From assembly GCF_004103715.1 (NCBI RefSeq), contig NZ_CP035282.1:1912673-1976672 (forward strand): a stretch of DNA of 64,000 nt. The letters run 5' to 3'. Below the pieces are notes generated by a model. That model was not told the origin of the DNA. It did no database searches and saw only the letters and a program-made list of their open reading frames with translations. Below, piece by piece: positions 8,071 to 16,576 of the stretch. A program made the translations under genes and the position numbers. Source of the DNA: Acidilutibacter cellobiosedens. Lineage in GTDB: Bacteria > Bacillota > Clostridia > Tissierellales > Acidilutibacteraceae. Within the stretch, counting starts at the first letter, position 1. Every line of letters starts with the position of its first letter.

Positions 8071-9036
8071 TTATATCTCCCAAACATGACCCTTTTTTAT
8101 TCTCCCAAGGTTTGCCATTCCTACTCCGTTATCAGTACATATATCGGTATTGGGAAAATAACATTCAATATCATTATAATTTAAGCCTTTTAGAAGTTCA
8201 TCCCTGATTATTGAATTAGATGAAACGCCTCCAATAAACAAAATATATTTTACATCGTATAAATAGGAGGCTTCTAAAACAATTCTAATAATAAATTGTG
8301 AAATACAATAGAATAGGGTATTAGCAATATCTTCCCTATAATATATATTCTCGCCGTAAATTTTTTTAAAATAATTTTCCATTCCGGAAAAATTGGCCCA
8401 TGTGCCATGAGTACTCATCGGTAACTTAAGATTTATCCTCTTTCCTTTTTGAGAAATATAATCCAATTCCCTCCCACAAGGAAACCTAATTCCCATTGCC
8501 ACTCCTATTCTATCGATAAGTTGTCCTATATTTAAGTCTTTTGTCCCACCAATTATATTAATATCAAAATTATCTTTCTCATTGTCAATTAATAACAATT
8601 CGGTAGTTCCGCCTGACAGGTGAAAGGCAAGAAATCTTTTTTCATCTTCTAAAGGACTATTTAACATTCCCGAACTTATATGCCCTTCCTGATGGCTAAA
8701 CTGTTTTAAAGGTTTCTTCAATATGGAAGAAAGAATAAATGCCTGTCCTTTTCCTACTTGAAATACAGGCATGTATGAATCCTTAACTGTTCTTGGAGCT
8801 ACACTTACGGATATAGTATTAATATTTCCCGGATCAATTATATTTGAAAGCTTATCGATCATTAGAGGTAAATTTTTCATATGCTGAAAAATTGCATCTT
8901 GTTGTCTCAACCCAACTTGATTTTTCTTCACTTCAAGTATCTTTCTTAAATCAATCAACGTGTTTCCTCCAGCGTCAATAACAGCCAAAGATGTAGTATA
9001 ATTACTGGTATCAATTCCAACATAATATTTATCCAT
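8071..9036 (-). CDS. TsaD/Kae1-type ASKHA paralogue (peptidase M22 family)
   Basis: This 321-residue protein belongs to the TsaD/Kae1 family (tRNA t6A synthesis) but is a divergent paralogue common in the nusB-xseA interval of Clostridia. It starts with the phosphate-binding GIDTSNYTTS, has the metal-binding HxxxH as H115-H119, and a C-terminal DNGVGMANLG that supplies the third ligand, so the nucleotide and metal site looks intact. The start has GGAG. Its job is not established; the true tsaD is expected elsewhere in the genome. It is translationally packed between nusB and xseA. Confidence 0.8.
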   Translation of the reverse strand: MDKYYVGIDTSNYTTSLAVIDAGGNTLIDLRKILEVKKNQVGLRQQDAIFQHMKNLPLMIDKLSNIIDPGNINTISVSVAPRTVKDSYMPVFQVGKGQAFILSSILKKPLKQFSHQEGHISSGMLNSPLEDEKRFLAFHLSGGTTELLLIDNEKDNFDINIIGGTKDLNIGQLIDRIGVAMGIRFPCGRELDYISQKGKRINLKLPMSTHGTWANFSGMENYFKKIYGENIYYREDIANTLFYCISQFIIRIVLEASYLYDVKYILFIGGVSSNSIIRDELLKGLNYNDIECYFPNTDICTDNGVGMANLGRIKKGHVWEI

Positions 9037-9444
9037 TTATCTATTCTCCATTGTTCGAACGAAATTTCCCAGCATTCCGTTAATAAATTTTGAAGATTCT
9101 TCTGTACTATACTTTTTGGCAATTTCTATCGCTTCATTTATGCATACTTCTATAGGTATATCCTCCCTGTATAAAAGTTCGTATATGGCGATTCTTAAGA
9201 TGGACAAATCCACCTTCGCAAGTCTGCTTATTTTCCACCCTCTGATATTTTGAGAAATATTCTTGTCAATAGTATCCAAATTCTTTAAAATAGTAACTGC
9301 CGAAGAAGAAATGTACTCTTTCTCTTCTTTATTAAGTTCTCCGTTTTCTATAAAATCTTTTACACTGCTCTCAGAATAATCATTGTTCATATCCATTTGA
9401 TATAATAACTTCATCGTTTCTTCCCTTGCCAATTTCCTTCCCAT
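9037..9444 (-). CDS. nusB: transcription antitermination factor NusB
   Basis: This 135-residue all-helical protein has typical NusB features: an N-terminal R-E-E-T-M-K-L-L-Y-Q-M-D segment and a C-terminal segment YSTEESSKFINGMLGNF. NusB with NusE binds boxA RNA for rRNA antitermination. The start has GGAGG. Its stop abuts the start of the TsaD-like gene. Confidence 0.96.
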   Translation of the reverse strand: MGRKLAREETMKLLYQMDMNNDYSESSVKDFIENGELNKEEKEYISSSAVTILKNLDTIDKNISQNIRGWKISRLAKVDLSILRIAIYELLYREDIPIEVCINEAIEIAKKYSTEESSKFINGMLGNFVRTMENR

Positions 9445-9475
9445 TATGATCCTCCTTTAGCAGAAACATTATATA

Positions 9476-9715
9476 CTATTGCTTATTTTTACCTTGCGGA
9501 AGAAATTTATCCAAAAAGTGCTTTAAAGCCTCCATTTTGTCGGTTTTACCTCCTAAATAGCAGCCTATGCAAATACACAATACTATAAACAAAGTTTTAA
9601 AAAATCCCACTGTAAGTATAAAAATTCCAATCAAAAAACCTATTATCCCGCCTATAGTTTTTCCTCGGTTAGTATTCAAAATATTTACGATATTATCTAA
9701 TATCTCTTTAAACAC
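9476..9715 (-). CDS. DUF2273 small membrane protein
   Basis: A 79-residue protein with two hydrophobic segments (about 19-37 and 39-55) separated by a short turn, matching DUF2273. These small proteins regularly accompany amaP and asp23. The GTG start at 9715 is preceded by GGGGTG. It probably helps anchor the Asp23 layer at the membrane, but no activity is known. Confidence 0.85.
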   Translation of the reverse strand: MFKEILDNIVNILNTNRGKTIGGIIGFLIGIFILTVGFFKTLFIVLCICIGCYLGGKTDKMEALKHFLDKFLPQGKNKQ

Positions 9716-9735
9716 TTTTTAAACACCCCTGCTCT

Positions 9736-10287
9736 TTATTTTACTACTCTTGATGCAGTTGTAACATTGGATATTTCTATTTTTACTTCATTTACAGGAA
9801 CACCTGTACATTCCTCAATATGTTCCTTAACTTTTTTTTGAAGTTCTTCGGACATTTGGGGAATATTTATTTCGGAAGAAACTTCCCCCTTAAGTCTGAC
9901 TGACAAATTTCCTTCTGATATATCAACAGCATTTTTAACATTTCTGATTCCGCTAAATTTATCTGCAACGCTTTGTACTAATCCTTCTATTGTTTGAGAT
10001 GAAATCTTCACTTCTCCCACATTATTATATTTTATAATATAAGCTTCTTTTTCGCCGCCATTTTCTCTTCCCTTAACTACCAAAAGAAAAAACCTTATAC
10101 TTGCCAACAAAAAAGCAACGCCAATAACGGAAAAAACAAATTCTCCCTTCATGTTTTGCAAATATACATTCAGGTTTTCATCCGACAGGAACCATATATT
10201 ATCAAAGGGAAATAATATAAGGACAATAGACAGTATCCCAATGCAAAATGTATAAATTGCCAACATCAATTTATCCAGCATATTCAT
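9736..10287 (-). CDS. amaP: alkaline shock membrane anchor protein AmaP
   Basis: This 183-residue protein has two membrane segments (about 8-28 and 50-70) and a C-terminal cytosolic domain related to Asp23. In Staphylococcus, AmaP anchors Asp23 at the membrane. The start has AAGGAGG. It follows asp23 after a strong hairpin and precedes DUF2273, the usual trio. Confidence 0.87.
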   Translation of the reverse strand: MNMLDKLMLAIYTFCIGILSIVLILFPFDNIWFLSDENLNVYLQNMKGEFVFSVIGVAFLLASIRFFLLVVKGRENGGEKEAYIIKYNNVGEVKISSQTIEGLVQSVADKFSGIRNVKNAVDISEGNLSVRLKGEVSSEINIPQMSEELQKKVKEHIEECTGVPVNEVKIEISNVTTASRVVK

Positions 10288-10311
10288 AATATTACCTCCT
10301 TAAAAGTATTT

Positions 10312-10345
10312 AAATTTACCCTCTGTACGATCAGAGGGTAAATTT
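10312..10345 (-). terminator. strong hairpin between asp23 and amaP
   Basis: A perfect 14-bp stem (10312-10325 with 10332-10345, loop of 6) begins at the asp23 stop codon. No long T run follows on the minus strand, so it is more likely a partial terminator or an mRNA-stabilising 3' hairpin that lets Asp23 outnumber its anchors. Confidence 0.6.
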
Positions 10346-10741
10346 TTACTTTACTCTTGGTTCTTCCTCTAATTTAGGTTCTTTAGGAATATTTACCCCC
10401 TGTACATTTACATTTACTTCCACTACGTTCAATCCGGTCATAGTCTCAACAGTTTCTTTTACATTTTCCTGTACTTGTTTTGCTACTTCTCCAATCTTTG
10501 AACCATATTCCACTATTAAAAAAAGATCTATTGCCGTTTCTTTATCTCCAACTTCAACTTTAACACCCTTGGACAAATTTTTCATCCCGAGTATTTCAGT
10601 TATTCCGCCTGTTATTCCTCCGCTCATTCCGGCAACTCCCTTAACTTCCGTTGCTGCTAAACCTGCTATTATAGCTACTACCTCATTAGCAATCCTAACA
10701 TTTCCATATTCGCTTTTTTCTTTATCATTAATTTCTGCCAT
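10346..10741 (-). CDS. Asp23/Gls24 family envelope stress protein
   Basis: A 131-residue Asp23-family protein with the core VRIANEVVAIIAGLAATEVKG, a glycine-rich segment and NVNVQGVNIP near the end. Asp23 proteins form a layer at the inner membrane face linked to cell-wall homeostasis; Bacillus has yqhY at this place. The ATG at 10741 with GGAGGTG is preferred to an upstream in-frame start. A strong hairpin follows. Confidence 0.93.
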   Translation of the reverse strand: MAEINDKEKSEYGNVRIANEVVAIIAGLAATEVKGVAGMSGGITGGITEILGMKNLSKGVKVEVGDKETAIDLFLIVEYGSKIGEVAKQVQENVKETVETMTGLNVVEVNVNVQGVNIPKEPKLEEEPRVK

Positions 10742-10813
10742 AATATCCACCTCCATAAATTTTAATCTCCTCCAGTATATTATACCAAATGTGCATTAGT
10801 TTTACAAACTATT

Positions 10814-11446
10814 CTATGCCTTTTTCATTATTTTTATCTTATCTGAATCCAGATTTGTCTCACTTTTAATTATTTCCAATATTTTTACCACATCCTGCTC
10901 AGTCAGTTCCTTTGCAGATACTACAACCTTTGCACTGTCCTCCTTTAAAAATACCAAAGCATCATCAAACCCCTTTGCTTTAATCAGTCCTTCTATATAT
11001 AATTCATTTTCCGATAAAGCTCCTATTCTCATAATTTCTTTTTGAGCTTCATCTCTTGTTTCGGCCTTTGTTTTTTCATTATTTACAATATCATTCAATT
11101 TATCAATTAATCCTGCTCTCATTTTATCTCTGGATAATCTGTACTCCACAAAATAATTACTTTTTTGGGCACTTACTTCTTCCGTAAGGGACTCCTCGAT
11201 ATTCTTATTGGTGTCTTCAATTAAATCTGCCGGATTTTCGCTTTCCACAACCTGAACCTTTTCTTCACTTATTGTTTGAAGAGAGTTTTTTTCATTTTCT
11301 TCTGCGAGTTTTTCCTCTTCATATTTCTGATATTCATTAGAAGATTTAATTGCTGATTTCTGAGTTAAATAATGATTTAAATATCCCGCCAATACCAACA
11401 GCACAACTAAAATAGTAATAAATGCAGGTTTTTTCACTGAAAACAT
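10814..11446 (-). CDS. spoIIIAH: stage III sporulation protein SpoIIIAH
   Basis: SpoIIIAH is the mother-cell part of the SpoIIQ-SpoIIIAH channel that crosses the two membranes around the forespore. The 210-residue protein has one N-terminal membrane segment (about 8-27), a glutamate-rich linker and a C-terminal ring-building domain of the YscJ/FliF type (KTKAETRDEAQKEIMRIG, SAKELTEQDVVKI). The ATG at 11446 has GGAGGGTG. It is the last gene of the spoIIIA operon. Confidence 0.95.
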   Translation of the reverse strand: MFSVKKPAFITILVVLLVLAGYLNHYLTQKSAIKSSNEYQKYEEEKLAEENEKNSLQTISEEKVQVVESENPADLIEDTNKNIEESLTEEVSAQKSNYFVEYRLSRDKMRAGLIDKLNDIVNNEKTKAETRDEAQKEIMRIGALSENELYIEGLIKAKGFDDALVFLKEDSAKVVVSAKELTEQDVVKILEIIKSETNLDSDKIKIMKKA

Positions 11447-11459
11447 TAATATCACCCTC

Positions 11460-12044
11460 CTAATTACTTGAATATACATCTACCTTACTGCCTGAAATTC
11501 CCAAAACGGTTTTTACCGCTTCATATAATTTTTCCTTTACCACAGCATCATCCGCTCCTTGGGCCACAACTATTACTCCGTTAACTTCCGGATTTATCTC
11601 CTTCAACGTTATAAATGAATCTTCATTTTCTTTTGTAACTATTTCGTAAACCGTATCCTCTTTAAGTGTTTCCCTAACTCCCCCTTGGGAATCCTTTTCA
11701 CTTGTATTTTCTTGATTCTTGGTCGTATTTACTGCAGGTACTTTTTCCGTAGTATTTTGTAATGTAATCATGACATTTACCTCTCCTGCTCCTTTTATTT
11801 GGCTTAAGATGTTTTCTAATTTTCTTTCCAATATTGTCACGTAATCCTCCGTAGAATCTCTCTTCGATTTATCTGTCGTATTCGTTTCCCCTAAATTATA
11901 ATTTCCTTTATTTTTACTGTCAGTAAACATACTTACTGTTATCAATATCATTACTCCAATAATTAGTATAATGACGAGTTTAGTTATATATTCTTTATTT
12001 CCCATTTTTTCTAACTCATCTTTTATTTTATTTAGTAATTTCAT
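11460..12044 (-). CDS. spoIIIAG: stage III sporulation protein SpoIIIAG
   Basis: The 194-residue protein has one membrane segment (about 20-42), a linker and a ring-building domain (IKGAGEVNVMITLQNT, INPEVNGVIVVAQGADD, GISGSKVDVY). SpoIIIAG forms a large ring in the feeding-tube complex. The start at 12044 is placed 6 nt after AGGTG and overlaps the end of spoIIIAF by 17 nt. Confidence 0.94.
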   Translation of the reverse strand: MKLLNKIKDELEKMGNKEYITKLVIILIIGVMILITVSMFTDSKNKGNYNLGETNTTDKSKRDSTEDYVTILERKLENILSQIKGAGEVNVMITLQNTTEKVPAVNTTKNQENTSEKDSQGGVRETLKEDTVYEIVTKENEDSFITLKEINPEVNGVIVVAQGADDAVVKEKLYEAVKTVLGISGSKVDVYSSN

Positions 12045-12699
12045 TTTCATCACCTGCCAATTTAGTATTTTTATATAAAACGATATTCTCATAAGGTACA
12101 TTAAAATTTTCGGATATTACATCCTTAATATCTTTATTATCTATTATTTCTCTATTTGTAGAAGAGGGCTTTTGATTTTTACTAACTGTTATCTCTTCAA
12201 TGTCATCAATTTTTATATTCTTTTTTTCACCCTCTTCTTCCTTTTTTTCTTCTTTAGCTTCTTTTATGTCCATTTCTATTTTTTTGATATTCCCGTAATC
12301 CTCCCTTTCTTCATCTTCTTGAAGCTCTATTTTAATGTCCGAAACGCTATAGTTTGTATTGGAACTTATAATTTCTTCAATTTCTCTTTTTAACTTATTT
12401 TTATATGCAGTTATCACCTGTTCTTTTTGAGCTGCCAACAAATCATCATTTTCTTTATAGCTTATATTCATGGTTTCAACAGAACTTGTAAGTAAGGATT
12501 TATCAACATCTATATCCTTGTTCTTATTTAAAAGCTTTATGATAGGGTTCATAATTGCTATAATTACTAAAATTCCTATTACCATATCCAAGAATCTTTT
12601 CATGTTTCCACTGGGAAGAATAATCTCAAGGAATGATATTAATATAAATAAAATCACTATATTTACAGCCCAGTCTTTTAAAAAACTTATATATTCCAC
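12028..12699 (-). CDS. spoIIIAF: stage III sporulation protein SpoIIIAF
   Basis: This 223-residue protein has two N-terminal membrane segments (about 7-26 and 33-50) and a soluble domain longer than usual because of a lysine- and glutamate-rich insert near residues 140-165. The GTG start at 12699 is preceded by AGGTGG. It belongs to the SpoIIIA channel complex and overlaps spoIIIAG. Confidence 0.92.
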   Translation of the reverse strand: MEYISFLKDWAVNIVILFILISFLEIILPSGNMKRFLDMVIGILVIIAIMNPIIKLLNKNKDIDVDKSLLTSSVETMNISYKENDDLLAAQKEQVITAYKNKLKREIEEIISSNTNYSVSDIKIELQEDEEREDYGNIKKIEMDIKEAKEEKKEEEGEKKNIKIDDIEEITVSKNQKPSSTNREIIDNKDIKDVISENFNVPYENIVLYKNTKLAGDENEITK

Positions 12700-12707
12700 T
12701 TTTCCAC

Positions 12708-13892
12708 CTACCTTAACATCAAAGTAGCATTTCCTGCCTCTATAATAATAGTTATGGTTATAAAAAACATGGTTGCTACAGAAAGTATCGATGCTAATAT
12801 TAAAGTCAAAGACTTACTTACCTCATTTAAACATTCAATTTCTTTCTGACCTGATATTGGTTCGATAATAGCTATTGTCAATTTATATAAAAATATTATG
12901 GAAATTATCTTCATGACCGGTATTATACATATTAAAAATAATGCAAATAACCCTATTACGCCTACCGCATTCTTAAGTATTGCAGAACATCCTACCACAG
13001 TTTCCACAGCATCCGAAAGAAATTTCCCTATTATTGGTATGAATTTATCTACCGCAAATTTAGCAGTCCTTATAGTTACACCATCAACCTTGGAAGCTAC
13101 CCCATACATTGATATAACTCCTATAAAAACCGTTAATGCAATGCCAATTATCGTTACTGCAGCACCTCTTATAAGCTCAGCCAATCTTCCGAACTGAATT
13201 TTGTCCGATATTTTGCTTAACAAACCTATAATAAATGAAAAGAATATCAGCGGAAATATTATTCCTCTTATCACAGTTCCTACGATATTTACAGTCCCAA
13301 TTATCAAGGGATTAAACATTACACTTGTGGTGGTTCCCCCAACTGCTATTAGCAAGCCCAACATGGGAGGAAGCATAATTTCCATGAAATTTACCATGTT
13401 ATCTACCGCTTCCTTGCCTATAGATAATGATATGCTGAAGCTTCGTATCAGTATTATTGAAATAACCATATAAGAAACAAAATAAGCAAGTTTACTGACA
13501 TTATTTGTTTCAAAAGAACTTTGAAGATTAGTAAGGATGCCCGATATTATCACTATAGATAATATATTTATTAGAATTGTAATATTTGCTAAGACCTCCT
13601 TTAAAAAAATCTTCAATATACCTATAAGAATCGACTTGCCATCTATTCGGTTTTCTCCCTTTATCATAGATAATATAAATTCTTTAAGGCTGATTTTGGG
13701 AAAATAATCATAAGTGGTTTTATCCAAATTATCAAGAAAATTTTCTATTCCGCTTAAATTCAATTTGTCAAACTGTTCTTCAATTAAACTTTTATTTTCC
13801 TCGTGTATTTCATCTTCAACCTCACTACAGAAACTTATTTGAGGGATTAGCAACAATAAAAATATTAAAAATAAACTTTTGTTTTTTTTCAT
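12708..13892 (-). CDS. spoIIIAE: stage III sporulation protein SpoIIIAE
   Basis: A 394-residue polytopic membrane protein with an N-terminal signal-like segment and about seven further membrane segments. It is the large integral membrane component of the SpoIIIA-SpoIIQ channel. The ATG at 13892 has AAAGGTGG at 5 nt and is preferred to the GTG at 13901. Confidence 0.94.
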   Translation of the reverse strand: MKKNKSLFLIFLLLLIPQISFCSEVEDEIHEENKSLIEEQFDKLNLSGIENFLDNLDKTTYDYFPKISLKEFILSMIKGENRIDGKSILIGILKIFLKEVLANITILINILSIVIISGILTNLQSSFETNNVSKLAYFVSYMVISIILIRSFSISLSIGKEAVDNMVNFMEIMLPPMLGLLIAVGGTTTSVMFNPLIIGTVNIVGTVIRGIIFPLIFFSFIIGLLSKISDKIQFGRLAELIRGAAVTIIGIALTVFIGVISMYGVASKVDGVTIRTAKFAVDKFIPIIGKFLSDAVETVVGCSAILKNAVGVIGLFALFLICIIPVMKIISIIFLYKLTIAIIEPISGQKEIECLNEVSKSLTLILASILSVATMFFITITIIIEAGNATLMLR

Positions 13893-13903
13893 AAAATCCA
13901 CCT

Positions 13904-14290
13904 TTAAGGAAAAATTTTTATAATCATATCCATAAGAGCTATAAATATGGGCATTGATATAACCATTATTATTACTTTTCCTCCCAGTTCAATTTTATTT
14001 GCAATATTTTCTTCTCCGGCATCTTTAGAAATCTGAGCTCCAAATTCAACTACGTAAGATATTCCTATGATTTTTAAAATTGTTGTAAAATATGCAAAAT
14101 CCACATTCGCTCTTTGGGCTAAATTACTTAATACTTGTACAACATTAAAAAGTTTGTCAATAACCATGGAAAATATAATAATACCTGTAGCTACACTTAC
14201 AAGTAATGCATATTCAGGTCTTATACCTTTAAGTACTACTATTATTACTGTAGCTATAAGGCCTATTCCTACAATTCTGAATATATCCAT
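13904..14290 (-). CDS. spoIIIAD: stage III sporulation protein SpoIIIAD
   Basis: A 128-residue membrane protein with about four hydrophobic segments, the normal size for SpoIIIAD. The start has AAGTGGGG. It lies in the standard order between spoIIIAC and spoIIIAE, and its family resembles SpoIIIAC in the first two helices. Confidence 0.94.
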   Translation of the reverse strand: MDIFRIVGIGLIATVIIVVLKGIRPEYALLVSVATGIIIFSMVIDKLFNVVQVLSNLAQRANVDFAYFTTILKIIGISYVVEFGAQISKDAGEENIANKIELGGKVIIMVISMPIFIALMDMIIKIFP

Positions 14291-14305
14291 AACCCCACTT
14301 CCCAG

Positions 14306-14503
14306 CTAATAAAGTTGAAATAAAGATTTTACATTTTCAAATAATTTGCTTATTAAATTTATAACTACTCCCAATACTATTATTACTCCAGCTAAAGTCG
14401 CTAAATAAGCATATTCTTCTTTCCCCGCTCTCTCCAATAATGTATGGAGTACTGCAGATAAAATTCCAATACTTGCTATTTTAAATATCAAATCCACATT
14501 CAT
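14306..14503 (-). CDS. spoIIIAC: stage III sporulation protein SpoIIIAC
   Basis: A 65-residue protein with two membrane helices (LIFKIASIGILSAVLHTLL and YLATLAGVIIVLGVVINLI), the expected size for SpoIIIAC. The start has GGGAGAG. It forms the small membrane base of the SpoIIIA complex. Confidence 0.94.
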   Translation of the reverse strand: MNVDLIFKIASIGILSAVLHTLLERAGKEEYAYLATLAGVIIVLGVVINLISKLFENVKSLFQLY

Positions 14504-14516
14504 GCTTTTCTCTCCC

Positions 14517-15041
14517 TTACAACAATATAATTACTAGAGCTACTCCAAACAGTAATCCTAAATTTTTATAAACCTTCTCGTTTTTTTCCTTTTCTTCTCT
14601 TGCTTCTTCTTCCAAATTTCCTATTTCCATAAATATAAGTTTAAAATTCTTTTCCTGATCACTTCTGTCGGAATTACCCAACATTCTTCCTAAAGATAAA
14701 AATACTTCTACATCTTCTTTTTTGAACAACAGTTCTTCCTTCAATACATCTTCAACACTTAAAAAGCCATCCAACAGATTGGCATTTTTATTTTGAAATA
14801 AATAATCTCTTATATATTTAAATATGAATGAAAATTTCTTATTTCCTTTGTTATATATATTTAAGAATGCTTCAGGAATAGGATTTGCTCCATATATAAT
14901 TTCAGTCTCCAACAATCTTATGCAATTCTTCATATGTAGGATATTATTGAGTCTGTCTGAATATTTTTTCCCATAAATATATCCTATTAATGAAGAAGAA
15001 GTAACTATTAAAAGACTTCCTATAATCCTTAAAATAATCAT
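14517..15041 (-). CDS. spoIIIAB: stage III sporulation protein SpoIIIAB
   Basis: This 174-residue protein has an N-terminal membrane segment, a helical cytosolic domain resembling the GspF/PilC fold and a C-terminal membrane segment (GLLFGVALVIIL). The ATG at 15041 is preceded by GGGAG; the annotated region abuts the end of spoIIIAA. It is the presumed partner of the SpoIIIAA ATPase. Confidence 0.93.
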   Translation of the reverse strand: MIILRIIGSLLIVTSSSLIGYIYGKKYSDRLNNILHMKNCIRLLETEIIYGANPIPEAFLNIYNKGNKKFSFIFKYIRDYLFQNKNANLLDGFLSVEDVLKEELLFKKEDVEVFLSLGRMLGNSDRSDQEKNFKLIFMEIGNLEEEAREEKEKNEKVYKNLGLLFGVALVIILL

Positions 15042-15042
15042 A

Positions 15043-16032
15043 TTAATATTTCTCCCGATTAAGAACTGAATTAAAAGAATATCCTTCAACTATGTCCCTT
15101 ACAGTGCCTACGCCCTTAGAATTATCCAAAAATATTATCCTTTCAAATATCTTTTCTTCGATTATCCAGCTTAAACTTTTCTTAGACAGCAGGTCTTCTA
15201 TATCTTTACCATGAACGGTCGATATCAATTTGACTCCTGCCTTTAATGCTTCATGAACGGCATTGATGTCCTTATAATCTCCCAATTCGTCTGTAGCCAC
15301 AACTTGAGGTGACATAGCCCTGATAAGGATCGTAATACCGTCACTTTTCAAACAACCGTCCAGTATATCGGTTCTGATTCCCAAATCATTCTGGGCAACT
15401 CCATTGTACACTCCTCCTATTTCAGATCTTTCGTCTACCAATCCTACTTTTAACCCTCTAAAATCGTACTCTTTCATTCCGTTACTGATATTTCTTATCA
15501 TGTCTCTCAATAAAGTGGTCTTTCCACATTGAGGAGGAGAAACGATAAGAGTATTAAAAATTGAATCCGGAGGAATTATTATAAATTTCATTATATTATC
15601 GGATATACCTTTCTTTTCTCTGCCGATTCTCATATTAAGAGAAGATATATCCCTGATACTTTCTATTCCCTTTATCCCATAAACAGTTTTTCCTGCTATT
15701 CCTACCCTATGTCCTCCCTTCAAAGTTATAAATCCACTTCTCATTTCTTCTTCAAAGGCATATACGGAATATCTGCTTATGAGCTGAAAAGTTCTGACCA
15801 AATCCTCATGGGTTGTAATCAGTGCGCCTTTTTCTTTTTTAGATACAGACCCTTCATTCATTAAAAAATATTCTGTTCCTCCTCCAAATATCATAAGAGG
15901 TTTTTCTTTTCTAAGCCGAATTTCTTCTGCATTTTTTTTTATATAATCTGGAACTTTCCATAATTTCTTACTCAACTCTGGTGAAATATATTCTAAAATA
16001 CTGTTAAAAGTTTCCGTTCCGTTCTTATCCAT
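15043..16032 (-). CDS. spoIIIAA: stage III sporulation ATPase SpoIIIAA
   Basis: The 329-residue cytosolic ATPase belongs to the secretion-type AAA group. It shows Walker A PPQCGKTTLLRD, the acidic VDERSEIGG motif, the ATDELGD segment and STVHGKD. It is thought to drive the SpoIIIA channel. The ATG at 16032 has AAGGAGGG. It is the first gene of the eight-gene operon and is preceded by a sigma-E-like promoter. Confidence 0.95.
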   Translation of the reverse strand: MDKNGTETFNSILEYISPELSKKLWKVPDYIKKNAEEIRLRKEKPLMIFGGGTEYFLMNEGSVSKKEKGALITTHEDLVRTFQLISRYSVYAFEEEMRSGFITLKGGHRVGIAGKTVYGIKGIESIRDISSLNMRIGREKKGISDNIMKFIIIPPDSIFNTLIVSPPQCGKTTLLRDMIRNISNGMKEYDFRGLKVGLVDERSEIGGVYNGVAQNDLGIRTDILDGCLKSDGITILIRAMSPQVVATDELGDYKDINAVHEALKAGVKLISTVHGKDIEDLLSKKSLSWIIEEKIFERIIFLDNSKGVGTVRDIVEGYSFNSVLNREKY

Positions 16033-16055
16033 AACATGTCCCTCCTTTTTATATA

Positions 16056-16083
16056 TAAATATGACTTTTAAAAAAGAATATGC
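16056..16083 (-). promoter_or_regulatory. candidate sigma-E promoter of the spoIIIA operon
   Basis: On the minus strand GCATATT (16077-16083) and CATATTTA (16056-16063) are 13 nt apart, a fair match to the sigma-E -35 (kmATATT) and -10 (CATACAHT) elements. spoIIIA is sigma-E controlled in Bacillus. The -10 match is only partial. Confidence 0.5.
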
Positions 16084-16088
16084 TATGA

Positions 16089-16156
16089 ATTTAATCAAAA
16101 AAAATAAAACTCTGAAATAGGGCCCTATTTCAGAGTTTTATTTTTTTTGATTAAAT
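16089..16156. terminator. 68-bp perfect palindrome, terminator for the CD1247-type gene
   Basis: The arms 16089-16122 and 16123-16156 are exact reverse complements with no spacer. The core GC-containing stem (about 16106-16139) is followed on either strand by eight T, so it can act as a strong bidirectional terminator. It isolates the upstream acidic-protein gene from the spoIIIA promoter. Confidence 0.85.
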
Positions 16157-16157
16157 C

Positions 16158-16535
16158 TTATTCTTCATCGTCAAAGTTTTTATCATGACTATATAAGCCA
16201 TTTCCATCTTCTTCCTCTTCGTCATCTTCATCGTCATCTTCATTATCATATTCAAAATCGTCATAATCTTCATCATCATAATCTTCATCATAATCTTCGT
16301 CGTCAGATCCGAATATTCTTTCTTCTACATCTGCCAAATCCTCATCCATATAATCTACATATTCTTCCAAATCCGACTGGTCATCATTCAATTCACTGAT
16401 TGCATCGGCAAACTCTTCTAACGCATCAATTATATGTAGAATCATTTTGCCCTCTTTTGACCCTGCTTCAATCTCCATCCCTTCGGCTAATCCCTTTAGA
16501 TAAGATACCTTTGCATATAAATGTTCCATTTTCAT
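16158..16535 (-). CDS. CD1247-type protein with acidic tail
   Basis: A 125-residue protein. The first ~60 residues (LYAKVSYLKGLAEGMEIE and HIIDALEEFADAISELNDD) match the small helical CD1247 N-terminal domain of Clostridia. Most of the rest is Asp, Glu and Tyr (about residues 75-113), probably a disordered polyanionic tail. ATG codons at 16535 and 16529 both follow AGGAGGGG. No function is known. It sits between efp and spoIIIAA. Confidence 0.8.
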   Translation of the reverse strand: MKMEHLYAKVSYLKGLAEGMEIEAGSKEGKMILHIIDALEEFADAISELNDDQSDLEEYVDYMDEDLADVEERIFGSDDEDYDEDYDDEDYDDFEYDNEDDDEDDEEEEDGNGLYSHDKNFDDEE

Positions 16536-16576
16536 TTTGACCCCTCCTTATATTTTTTTCTTAATATTATTGTTTC

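Noticed and set aside
12172-12393. plus-strand frame opposite spoIIIAF and similar hydrophobic frames across the minus-strand operons
   Set aside because: They are shadows caused by lysine- and glutamate-rich coding on the other strand and have no start signals.
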